This document shows positions 23,828 to 30,325 of a stretch of DNA of 40,059 nt, piece by piece. This DNA is from an uncultured Collinsella sp. (GTDB taxonomy: Bacteria > Actinomycetota > Coriobacteriia > Coriobacteriales > Coriobacteriaceae), in NCBI GenBank assembly GCA_900541795.1, contig UQLC01000018.1, positions 1-40,059 on the forward strand, read 5' to 3'. The position numbers and the translations under genes were made by a program. The notes beneath the pieces are model-generated. The model saw only the letters and a list, made by a program, of their open reading frames with translations. It did not search any database and was not told the origin of the DNA. The stretch's first letter is position 1, and each line of letters begins with the position of its first letter.

Positions 23828-24722
23828 CTTGGCCTCCTTGATCAAACTGAATCATTTCGCCAAGAATACGAGAGAGCTCTTCCTCGTCTTTAAACTCAAT
23901 CTCAATCTTATTCTTTCCACGCGAGCTCTTCACACGCACGTTGGTATTAAAAACCTGACGAAGCACGCGGGCAGCCTTTTTAAAAGACTGAGGCGTTGCA
24001 GGCCTCGGCGTCTTAGGTGTCTCTCCGGCAGAAAACAACGGAGCAAGATTTTCTGTCGCTCTTACGGAAAGGCCCTCTGTAACAACTTTCTCTGCAAGTC
24101 GATTACGCGCGTCCTCATAGGGAACTGCAAGAATCGCACGTGCATGACCAGCAGTAAGTTTGCCCTCAAAAATCATCTGCTGAACTACTTCGGGGAGATC
24201 GAGAAGACGCAGCGAGTTTGTAATTGCAGAGCGTGACTTGCTTACTGCCTTCGACAATGCCTCCTGGGTCATCCCGCTGGCATCAATGAGTTGACGATAG
24301 CCCTTAGCCTCTTCGACGGGATTCAGATCAGAACGCTGAAGGTTTTCGATAAGAGCAAGAGCCAGCATCTCTTCATCATTTACCTCTTTAATGATGACTG
24401 GCAATTCTTCAAGGCCAGCAAGCTTTGACGCCTGGTAACGACGCTCACCAGCGATGATCTCATAGCCGTTTCCATGCTTGCGAACCAAAAGCGGCTGCAA
24501 AACGCCATGTTCTTGGATTGACTCGCTCAACTCGCGAAGTTCAGTTTCGTTAAAGTGAATTCGCGGCTGATTAGGGTTGGGAACGATATCCTCAATAGGT
24601 AGTTTTGTTTCAGATGCGGCATTTGAAGCCGATGCAGCCGAACCGCCGGTCTCATACTCGGCCTCTGAGACCAAAGCATTGAGTCCACGTCCCAATCCGC
24701 CACGTTTCTTTACACTAGGCAC
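23817..24722 (-). CDS. parB: Chromosome-partitioning protein ParB (CTPase, parS-binding)
   Basis: ParB binds parS, then slides as a CTP-dependent clamp and cooperates with ParA/SMC to segregate origins. The 301-residue protein has the N-terminal KKRGGLGRGLNAL (ParA-stimulating type), the ParB/Srx CTP-binding box EIIAGERRYQASKLAG, ENLQRSDLNPVEEA, and the HTH GMTQEALSKAVSKSRSAITN. The C-terminal dimerisation domain ends EEELSRILGEMIQ. GTG start at 24722 overlaps the parA stop by 8 bases with GAGG upstream. Three perfect parS sites lie beside parA, so autoregulation or local loading is likely. Confidence 0.97.
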   Translation of the reverse strand: MPSVKKRGGLGRGLNALVSEAEYETGGSAASASNAASETKLPIEDIVPNPNQPRIHFNETELRELSESIQEHGVLQPLLVRKHGNGYEIIAGERRYQASKLAGLEELPVIIKEVNDEEMLALALIENLQRSDLNPVEEAKGYRQLIDASGMTQEALSKAVSKSRSAITNSLRLLDLPEVVQQMIFEGKLTAGHARAILAVPYEDARNRLAEKVVTEGLSVRATENLAPLFSAGETPKTPRPATPQSFKKAARVLRQVFNTNVRVKSSRGKNKIEIEFKDEEELSRILGEMIQFDQGGQDEE

Positions 24723-25515
24723 GCTTGATCACCTCTTTTGCAAGGTTCATATATGCTTTTGCACCCTTATTTTGAGGTGCATAGGTAATTACCGGTTCTC
24801 CAAAAGACGGAGCTTCGGAGATTTTAACCGTACGGGGGATTAGCGTCTTAAACGCCTTATCACCAAAGTACGATTGAACCTCCTCAACAACCTGATTCGA
24901 TAGTGAAGTACGCGAGTCATACATGGTCATAAGCACACCATAGGTGTCTAAGCCCTTGTTCAGCCGTGATTTGACCATCTTCATTGACTCAAGCAGCTTC
25001 GTAACGCCCTCGAGTGCGTAATATTCGCACTGGATCGGAATCAAAACGCTGTCTGCTGCGGTCAAAGCGTTGATAGTAAGCAGGCCGAGCGAAGGAGGAC
25101 AGTCAATGAAAATAAAGTCAAACTCGTCCTGAATCGGCTCAAGCAAATCTTTGAGGCGGGTTTCACGAGCAATTGCGCTTACGAGCTCAATTTCCGCGCC
25201 TGCAAGTTGAATTGTAGCCGGAATAACGAATACCTTTTTACAATTTGTATCAAGAACAAGCGATTCTGCCGGCACATCATTCAACAATGCATCATAGATG
25301 CAGTGATCAAGGTCTTCTTTTTCAATTCCGAATCCACTGGTGCTGTTTCCCTGCGGATCAAAATCGACAATCAGTGTCTTACGACCCTGCTCACCCAGTG
25401 CTGCTGCAAGGTTTACAGCCGTCGTTGACTTACCGACGCCGCCTTTTTGATTGATGATTGCAATGATACGCGTGTCTTTTGCGCTCTTAGAACGCTTAAC
25501 GTCGCGAAATCCCAC
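24715..25515 (-). CDS. parA: Chromosome-partitioning ATPase ParA (Soj)
   Basis: The deviant Walker A INQKGGVGKSTTAVNLA, Walker A' VDFDPQGNSTSG and Walker B DFIFIDCPPSLG identify the ParA ATPase, which binds DNA nonspecifically as an ATP dimer and is stimulated by ParB. The 266-residue length is standard for chromosomal ParA with a short (about 15-residue) N-terminal extension. Start is GTG 25515, with AGGAGG 4 bases upstream. The gene is preceded by three parS sites within 135 bases. Codon use looks more AT-rich than in the gyrase genes. Confidence 0.97.
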   Translation of the reverse strand: MGFRDVKRSKSAKDTRIIAIINQKGGVGKSTTAVNLAAALGEQGRKTLIVDFDPQGNSTSGFGIEKEDLDHCIYDALLNDVPAESLVLDTNCKKVFVIPATIQLAGAEIELVSAIARETRLKDLLEPIQDEFDFIFIDCPPSLGLLTINALTAADSVLIPIQCEYYALEGVTKLLESMKMVKSRLNKGLDTYGVLMTMYDSRTSLSNQVVEEVQSYFGDKAFKTLIPRTVKISEAPSFGEPVITYAPQNKGAKAYMNLAKEVIKRA

Positions 25516-25554
25516 GGTCCCTCCTGGTGTGTATTAAAGCTGTCAAACGGAGGA

Positions 25555-25570
25555 TGTTTCACGTGAAACA
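25555..25570. promoter_or_regulatory. parS site 1 (perfect)
   Basis: TGTTTCACGTGAAACA, an exact match to the universal parS palindrome, 40 bases upstream of the parA start codon. First of three at 39-bp intervals. Confidence 0.97.
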
Positions 25571-25593
25571 TTCCGAATCGATATCAACCGCCA

Positions 25594-25609
25594 TGTTTCA
25601 CGTGAAACA
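25594..25609. promoter_or_regulatory. parS site 2 (perfect)
   Basis: Exact 16-bp parS palindrome, starting 39 bp after the start of site 1. Confidence 0.97.
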
Positions 25610-25632
25610 CTGCAAGTTGTTAGTATCCATTA

Positions 25633-25648
25633 TGTTTCACGTGAAACA
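25633..25648. promoter_or_regulatory. parS site 3 (perfect)
   Basis: Exact 16-bp parS palindrome, starting 39 bp after the start of site 2 and ending one base before the rsmG stop codon. Confidence 0.97.
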
Positions 25649-25649
25649 T

Positions 25650-26387
25650 CTAGGCAAGCGGATTCTTCTTTGCCACGCCATTTGCACGAGGCAATGAGAC
25701 AGATGCTGGATGACTCTTCTTAAGAACAATGAACTCCCTGTGACCCAAGCCTTCAGGCAAATCAATTGCGTCATTCAGAAGCAAAGTGAAGCCGCAAATC
25801 TTAGCTGCTGACATGCCGGAAGCAAGCTCCTCATCCGAAGGATTGCCCTTGGTTATAACAAATAGCCCTCCATCCTTCAGATACGGAGCCGCATACTCAA
25901 CAAGAATTGGTAGAGGGGCCAGTGCGCGGGCGGTTACAACAGAGAACTGCTTCTTATGGCTTCGAGCATATTCTTCAAGACGATCATGAACCGCATGAGC
26001 ATGTTTCAATCCAAGAGCATGGACAAAGGAATTAACCGCATCAACCTTCTTGCCAACAGAGTCAATATAAGTAGCTTTACGATGCGTGGTTATGGTTAAT
26101 GGAATACCAGGGAAGCCCGCACCTGTTCCCATATCGAGCAAAGCTCCCTCAGGAGCCTTGTTGATATAGGGGAGCAAAACAAGTGAGTCGAGGATATGAA
26201 GTACTGCAGCATCTTCTACGTTAAGAATACGGGTGAGATTGGTTGTCTTATTTGTTTCTAGAACCAAATCCAAATGCTGAATACATTTCCTCAGCTCAAC
26301 ATCAGTTACGCTCAAGGAATACTCTTTGCAATAGGAAGTTAGACGACTCAACATCTCGTCAGCCTGCTGATCAGTAAGTACTAACAA
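25650..26387 (-). CDS. rsmG: 16S rRNA (guanine(527)-N(7))-methyltransferase
   Basis: RsmG methylates N7 of G527 in 16S rRNA using SAM. The SAM-binding motif LLDMGTGAGFPGIPL, the TNLTRI motif before it and VTARALAPLPILVEYAAPYL are typical. I place the start at TTG 26387 because AAGGAG lies 6 bases upstream; the frame is open further up to TTG 26435, but that codon lies in the T tract of the jag terminator. This gives 245 residues, close to the usual 210-245. rsmG beside parA is the standard gidB-parA layout of Gram-positive origins. Confidence 0.95.
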   Translation of the reverse strand: MLVLTDQQADEMLSRLTSYCKEYSLSVTDVELRKCIQHLDLVLETNKTTNLTRILNVEDAAVLHILDSLVLLPYINKAPEGALLDMGTGAGFPGIPLTITTHRKATYIDSVGKKVDAVNSFVHALGLKHAHAVHDRLEEYARSHKKQFSVVTARALAPLPILVEYAAPYLKDGGLFVITKGNPSDEELASGMSAAKICGFTLLLNDAIDLPEGLGHREFIVLKKSHPASVSLPRANGVAKKNPLA

Positions 26388-26433
26388 CGAAAGCTCCTTT
26401 CTGACAAAAATCAGTGTATCGAGAACTTTTGAC

Positions 26434-26464
26434 AAAAAAAGGGGACGTGGAAACCACGTCCCCT
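26434..26464 (-). terminator. Terminator downstream of jag
   Basis: AGGGGACGTGG/CCACGTCCCCT, an 11-bp perfect stem with a 3-base loop, followed by seven T on the minus strand. It implies that rsmG-parA-parB has its own promoter or depends on read-through. Confidence 0.9.
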
Positions 26465-26483
26465 TAGCATAAGCTCGAGTAGA

Positions 26484-27053
26484 TTATCGAGCAACAATCA
26501 CCACATGGCGATCAGGGTCAGAACCCTCAGAATGAGTATCGACTGCATCGTTGCCACGAAGTGCAATGTGAACCAGTCGGCGCTCGTAGGCATTCATGGG
26601 CGGAAGCGAAACACTCTTATGAGTGCGGATGGCACGCTCGGCAGCAGACTGAGCCATGGAGGCGACCTTATCCTGACGGCGACTCTTGTATCCCTCGACG
26701 TCCACTACAACCGGATACCTAAAGCCAAGCTTGCGGCTCACCAGCAAAGAGAACATAACCTGAAGAGCATCAAGAGTGCGACCATGACGGCCAATGAGAA
26801 CAGCAAGGTCGGGAGCCGTTACATCCAAAATCAGCTCACCCTCGTCGCCCTCATACTCATCGATAGGAGAGTTGGCGGCATCGAAGTGCGAAAGGATGGA
26901 ACGCAGGATGGAAATCGCAACATCGGCAATGGTGTCGAGCTCCTCATCGGTCAGCTCTTCACCAGCCTTGTAGCGCTGTGCAATCTCGGGATAATCGCCC
27001 GCGACCTGCGGGGCAACCTCCTCAAGCATATCCTCGATGATCTCTTCAGACAT
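26484..27053 (-). CDS. jag: RNA-binding protein Jag/KhpB (KH-R3H domains)
   Basis: The 189-residue protein has an acidic N-terminal region (1-65), a KH domain with the GRHG loop (VLIGRHGRTLDALQ) and a C-terminal R3H domain (SAAERAIRTH, PPMNAYERRLVHIAL). The Jag_N domain of Bacillus-type KhpB is missing. In other Gram-positives KhpB works with KhpA to bind small RNAs and mRNAs and influences cell division. Start ATG 27053 has GGAG 6 bases upstream. It sits behind yidC as in most Gram-positive origins and is followed by a strong terminator. Confidence 0.95.
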   Translation of the reverse strand: MSEEIIEDMLEEVAPQVAGDYPEIAQRYKAGEELTDEELDTIADVAISILRSILSHFDAANSPIDEYEGDEGELILDVTAPDLAVLIGRHGRTLDALQVMFSLLVSRKLGFRYPVVVDVEGYKSRRQDKVASMAQSAAERAIRTHKSVSLPPMNAYERRLVHIALRGNDAVDTHSEGSDPDRHVVIVAR

Positions 27054-27068
27054 AACGTACTCCAAAAG

Positions 27069-27080
27069 TTAGGTACCTAA
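27069..27080. repeat. 12-bp palindrome TTAGGTACCTAA, copy 2
   Basis: Identical to 23565-23576, here in the 44-bp gap between yidC and jag, shortly upstream of the jag ribosome-binding site. The two copies bracket jag, rsmG, parA, parB and the small membrane gene. Confidence 0.6.
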
Positions 27081-27097
27081 ATAAGATTGATATCCCA

Positions 27098-27868
27098 CTA
27101 CTTCTTCTTGTGCGGGCGCGGCTTCTTCTCGCGACGAGTGACCTCAACCTGCAGCGGAGCGTTCTTAAGACGCTCCTCCTCATCGGCCTTCGCCTTGTCG
27201 ATGACCTTCTGCGTCACAAAAATCTGCTGGATAACCTGCCAAGCAGACGAGACGTCGTAGTACAGCAGAACACCAACGGGAAGGCTCCAGCCCATCCAAA
27301 GCATCATGACCGTCATGACAACGGCCATCATACGCATGCTCTGAGCCTGCTGGCCGGTCTGGTTGCGCGACATATAGAGCTGCGGAATCAGGGTCAGGAC
27401 GGCAAACAGGATCAGGCAAACCAGCGCAGGCAGTGCAACCATAAAGCCATCGGCAAAGGAAGCGCTCGGCGTGGTGGTCAGGTCGGGCAGGATGTTGAAG
27501 AACGAGAACGTGCCGTCGTTAAAGTACTGCGGCAGGTTGCGCAGCAATGTAAACAGGGCGAACAGGATAGGCATCTGAATCAGCAGCGGCAGACAGCCAG
27601 CCATGGGGTTGAACTTGTTCTCGCTGTAGAACTTCTGCATCTCCTCGGCCTGACGCTGGGGATCGTCGGCATAGCGCTCCTGGATCTCGAGCATCTTGGG
27701 CTGCAGCACCTGCATGCGAGCCGTCGACTTGGTCGACTTGAGCATAAGCGGCGTCAGCAGCAGACGGATGATGACCACCAGAATGATGATGGACAGGCCC
27801 CAGTCGACCGCAAAGGTCTGGATGAGCTTGAGCAGCTCGAAAAGGATGTTAACGATCCAATCCCACAT
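27098..27868 (-). CDS. yidC: Membrane protein insertase YidC (OxaA family)
   Basis: YidC inserts and folds inner-membrane proteins, alone or with Sec. The 256-residue protein is the short Gram-positive form without the large periplasmic domain and without an obvious lipobox. The conserved hydrophilic-groove Arg lies in VVIIRLLLTPLMLK, followed by the amphipathic coiled region PKMLEIQERYADDPQRQAEE and the membrane motif NPMAGCLPLLIQMPILFAL. Five spans are likely; the C-terminal tail is basic (RREKKPRPHKKK), fitting ribosome contact. Start ATG 27868 follows GGAGG. It is in one operon with rpmH, rnpA and yidD. Confidence 0.97.
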   Translation of the reverse strand: MWDWIVNILFELLKLIQTFAVDWGLSIIILVVIIRLLLTPLMLKSTKSTARMQVLQPKMLEIQERYADDPQRQAEEMQKFYSENKFNPMAGCLPLLIQMPILFALFTLLRNLPQYFNDGTFSFFNILPDLTTTPSASFADGFMVALPALVCLILFAVLTLIPQLYMSRNQTGQQAQSMRMMAVVMTVMMLWMGWSLPVGVLLYYDVSSAWQVIQQIFVTQKVIDKAKADEEERLKNAPLQVEVTRREKKPRPHKKK

Positions 27869-27897
27869 GTAAGTTTTCCTCCGATAGCGAGTGCCCG

Positions 27898-28122
27898 CTA
27901 GGGCACAGGGTCATAACCGCCGACGTGCAGGGGATTGCAGCGAGCGATGCGCCTCACGGCAAGCCAGCAGCCTCTCAAAACACCGTACTTCTCAATCGCC
28001 TGAACGGCATATTGCGAGCACGTTGGGTAATAAATGCAGGCGTCAGGTAATAAGGGCGAAATAACCTGTTGGTATATGCGAATAGGAGCGATGGCAACAC
28101 GTCGCAAAACGTGATTGCTCAT
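27898..28122 (-). CDS. yidD: Membrane protein insertion efficiency factor YidD
   Basis: The 74-residue protein has the YidD hallmarks: an amphipathic start (PIRIYQQVISPLLP), CIYYPTCSQYA and RIARCNPLHVGGYDPV with three conserved Cys. It aids YidC-dependent insertion. The ATG overlaps the rnpA stop by four bases (ATGA). Confidence 0.96.
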   Translation of the reverse strand: MSNHVLRRVAIAPIRIYQQVISPLLPDACIYYPTCSQYAVQAIEKYGVLRGCWLAVRRIARCNPLHVGGYDPVP

Positions 28123-28457
28123 CGCTCCTCCCCGGCAACGCCGGCGCGTTTCATAAGCGAACGCAATGCCTTGTCCATCTCCTGCGGCGAGGAGATCCTC
28201 GTCTTGGGAGTCGCGAACAAGATGATGTCATAACCCGCAACGGGAAATCCGCAGCTGCGGGCGGCCTCGCGCATCACACGCTTAGAACGGTTGCGCACAA
28301 CTGCACAACCGAGCCGTTTAGCACCAACGAAGGCGACCCTTCCGGAGTCGCCTTCGCCAACCGATTCACATATGGTCATTCGAATCAGAGGGTGATTGAA
28401 ACGACGCCCCTGACTGAACACATGCTCGAAATCTTGCCGAGACTTAATAGTCTTCAT
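28119..28457 (-). CDS. rnpA: Ribonuclease P protein component
   Basis: The 112-residue basic protein is the partner of the RNase P RNA in tRNA 5' maturation. It has the RNP signature VGAKRLGCAVVRNRSKRVMRE and the conserved start KTIKSRQDFEHVFSQGRRF. Start ATG 28457 lies 20 bases after the rpmH stop. No clear ribosome-binding site is visible there, so translation may depend on rpmH. Overlaps yidD by 4 bases. Confidence 0.96.
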   Translation of the reverse strand: MKTIKSRQDFEHVFSQGRRFNHPLIRMTICESVGEGDSGRVAFVGAKRLGCAVVRNRSKRVMREAARSCGFPVAGYDIILFATPKTRISSPQEMDKALRSLMKRAGVAGEER

Positions 28458-28477
28458 GCGAGATGTGTGTATCGCTG

Positions 28478-28612
28478 CTAGACAGTGAGACGCTTGCGGC
28501 CCTTGGCGCGGCGACGGGCGAGCACGGCACGACCACCCTTGGTGGCCATACGGGCACGGAAGCCATGGGTCTTGGCACGCTTACGCTTATTAGGCTGATA
28601 CGTACGCTTCAT
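28478..28612 (-). CDS. rpmH: 50S ribosomal protein L34
   Basis: The 44-residue, Lys/Arg-rich protein starts MKRTYQPNKRKRAKTHGFR and ends LARRRAKGRKRLTV, an unmistakable L34. The ATG at 28612 has GGAGG 8 bases upstream. It is the first gene of the rpmH-rnpA-yidD-yidC-jag operon, with a strong promoter and a leader hairpin upstream. Confidence 0.99.
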   Translation of the reverse strand: MKRTYQPNKRKRAKTHGFRARMATKGGRAVLARRRAKGRKRLTV

Positions 28613-28640
28613 CTTAAGTTCCTCCTGCTGCATTTCGAGT

Positions 28641-28658
28641 GTCCGCGGGAGCGCGGAC
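28641..28658 (-). other. Leader hairpin of the rpmH operon
   Basis: GTCCGCG/CGCGGAC (7-bp perfect stem, 4-base loop) lies in the 5' leader between the promoter and the rpmH ribosome-binding site. No T tract, so more likely mRNA structure than a terminator. Confidence 0.5.
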
Positions 28659-28684
28659 GCAGATATAGACACGTGAGCTTGAAG

Positions 28685-28714
28685 ATTGTAGGGAAATCAA
28701 TGTTCAAATGTCAA
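28685..28714 (-). promoter_or_regulatory. Promoter of the rpmH-rnpA-yidD-yidC-jag operon
   Basis: Minus strand TTGACA (perfect -35), an 18-base spacer, TACAAT (-10). Predicted transcription start near 28678, giving a leader of about 65 bases. This is the best consensus promoter seen in the window. Confidence 0.8.
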
Positions 28715-28957
28715 GAAATCAAAGGTAAAAGGTTGCGTAGTTCACACGGTTCCCCCATAAGCCCAACTGAAATTTGCAGGGTACGGCAACTTTTCACGAT
28801 ATTTCACAAAGTTTTCAACAGGTCATGTTGGCAATGTTAAGAACTTTTCGCCCGTTTTCCAAAGTTTTCAACAGGTTTTGAAAAGTTGTCGAAAGATGAG
28901 AAACATTGCACGGTGAGCTACTATTTGTTCGAAACCTTATGAAAGATTGCGAGCAGC
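28715..28957. other. oriC: oriC left part: DnaA-box cluster between rpmH and the GHKL-wHTH gene
   Basis: This non-coding AT-rich gap contains two exact AAAGTTTTCAACAGG sequences (28808-28822 and 28861-28875), each with a DnaA-box-like core TTTTCAACA. Degenerate neighbours are TTTTCACGA (28791-28799), ATTTCACAA, TTTTCCAAA and, on the other strand, TTTTCAAAA (28876-28884). By comparison with the bipartite Bacillus origin (boxes on both sides of dnaA), it is likely the upstream DnaA-loading part. Any promoter of the plus-strand gene must also lie here, but I could not identify it. Confidence 0.7.
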
Positions 28958-30310
28958 ATGTCTGACGACTTTTACACCATGGTCGATTCCGGAGACCCGG
29001 CACCTGACAACGAGCACATCACCGGCGTGCGCGAAAAGCGCGGCCAGGAAGAGCAGGCCGCTGCGAAAGCGCAGGGTGCCATGTATGCGGCACGCATCGC
29101 GGTCTATGACGACATGCTGTCGACGCCGCGCGTCATCGTCATCGAACCGAAGGACGTGCGCACCTATCTGGAAGAGACAACCAACACCGTCTACCAGTGC
29201 ATGAAAGAGCAGGGCGGGCACATCTCGCTCATGGTTATCCGCGAGATTGTCGAAAACTTTATCCACGCCCACTTTGCAGAGCCCATCATCTCGATCCTAG
29301 ACGGCGGCGACACCATCCGATTCGCAGACCAGGGACCGGGGATCGACGACAAGGAACGCGCCTTCGACTTTGGCGTTACCAGCGCAAACAGCAACATGAA
29401 GCGATACATCCGCGGAACCGGAGCAGGGTTTCCCATGGTGCAGGAGTACTTGGAAAACGCCGGCGGCGCCGTATCCATCGAGGACAACATGGGCAACGGG
29501 ACCGTGGTCACGGTAAGCCTGAACCCCAAGCGCGTGCAGGAAATCGAGCGAGCCGGAGGGCGGGGCGCCGCCGTGCGCCCCGAGACGGAGCAACCGGCAT
29601 ATCCCCTATCTAGCGCTTTTACACAGCAGCCCATGGCGGCACAGCAGATGCAGCAGCCCATGGCGCACATGCAGCAGCCTGGAGCTTTTCCCGCGCAAGA
29701 TCCCCAGGCACCGCTGAGCCACACGGCGCAAAACATGCCGGAGGGCATAGGCTCGGCAGATCTGGACACAGGCATCGTGCAGCAGACGGCGGCCATGCCA
29801 AACGTCCCGCAAATGGGCTACCAACCGTACCCGCAAGGGTATCCTCCCCAATATATGCCGCAGCAGGAATACGCCCAGCCGTATCCGCAGCAGTATCCTC
29901 AGGGGTATCAACAGACGTATCAGCAGATGCCGCAGGGGCAATTTAACCCTTGGGCCCAGCAGATGCCGCCGCAGCCTTACCAACAGTGGCCGCAAAGTTT
30001 TCAACAGCAGATGCCACCCATGCAGAGTTCTCAACAACCAGCAGCTCAAATGATGTATCCTAATGCGACGAATCAATACGCACAACCGCAGTCGGACGTG
30101 TTTGTAAGCGAACGCGGCAACGCCGCATTAGGGTATCTGGCCCAACATCAAGAGTGCGGCGCAACGGACTTGGCGCGGGCGTTTGGAAACTCCGCACCCA
30201 CCTGGTCGCGCACGCTCAACGATTTGGCGCAGGCGGGCTTGGTAATCAAACATGGGCAGAAATATCATCTGACCGAAATCGGAAGCGCTCGCGTGCGGGC
30301 CCAAGCTTAA
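28958..30310 (+). CDS. GHKL-type ATP-binding protein with Gln/Pro-rich linker and C-terminal winged helix, upstream of dnaA
   Basis: The 450-residue protein has three parts. Residues about 60-188 form a GHKL (histidine-kinase/Hsp90-like) ATP-binding domain: N box REIVENFIHAHF (Glu96, Asn100), G1 FADQGPGID (Asp124, Gly126, Gly128), G2 RGTGAGFPM and the terminal NGTVVTVSL strand. No HisKA domain is present. Residues about 210-385 are a Gln/Pro/Met/Tyr-rich, probably disordered linker. Residues about 388-450 resemble a winged helix (ATDLARAFGNSAPTWSRTLN, LAQAGLVIKHGQKYHLTEIG). It lies between two DnaA-box regions and 15 bases before dnaA, so the two are probably cotranscribed. A role in controlling replication start is inferred from position only. 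The start lacks a strong ribosome-binding site. Confidence 0.88.
   Translation: MSDDFYTMVDSGDPAPDNEHITGVREKRGQEEQAAAKAQGAMYAARIAVYDDMLSTPRVIVIEPKDVRTYLEETTNTVYQCMKEQGGHISLMVIREIVENFIHAHFAEPIISILDGGDTIRFADQGPGIDDKERAFDFGVTSANSNMKRYIRGTGAGFPMVQEYLENAGGAVSIEDNMGNGTVVTVSLNPKRVQEIERAGGRGAAVRPETEQPAYPLSSAFTQQPMAAQQMQQPMAHMQQPGAFPAQDPQAPLSHTAQNMPEGIGSADLDTGIVQQTAAMPNVPQMGYQPYPQGYPPQYMPQQEYAQPYPQQYPQGYQQTYQQMPQGQFNPWAQQMPPQPYQQWPQSFQQQMPPMQSSQQPAAQMMYPNATNQYAQPQSDVFVSERGNAALGYLAQHQECGATDLARAFGNSAPTWSRTLNDLAQAGLVIKHGQKYHLTEIGSARVRAQA
29994..30036 (+). promoter_or_regulatory. DnaA-box-like sites inside the GHKL-wHTH gene
   Basis: AAAGTTTTCAACAG at 29994-30007 is identical over 14 bases to the intergenic boxes; TTCTCAACA at 30028-30036 has one mismatch to the core. 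Both fall in the codons of the Gln-rich linker (reading Ser-Phe-Gln-Gln and Ser-Ser-Gln-Gln). They could be extra DnaA sites or chance in a biased linker. Confidence 0.45.
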
Positions 30311-30325
30311 GGAACGGGAGAGACA

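Noticed and set aside
25555..25648. Short CRISPR-like array
   Set aside because: The three 16-bp repeats at 39-bp spacing are exact parS palindromes beside parA; no cas genes.
29600..30060. Tandem DNA repeat in the GHKL-wHTH gene
   Set aside because: The Gln/Pro-rich codons give repeated short words (cagcagatg, tatccgcag), but no regular period was found; best described as a low-complexity linker.
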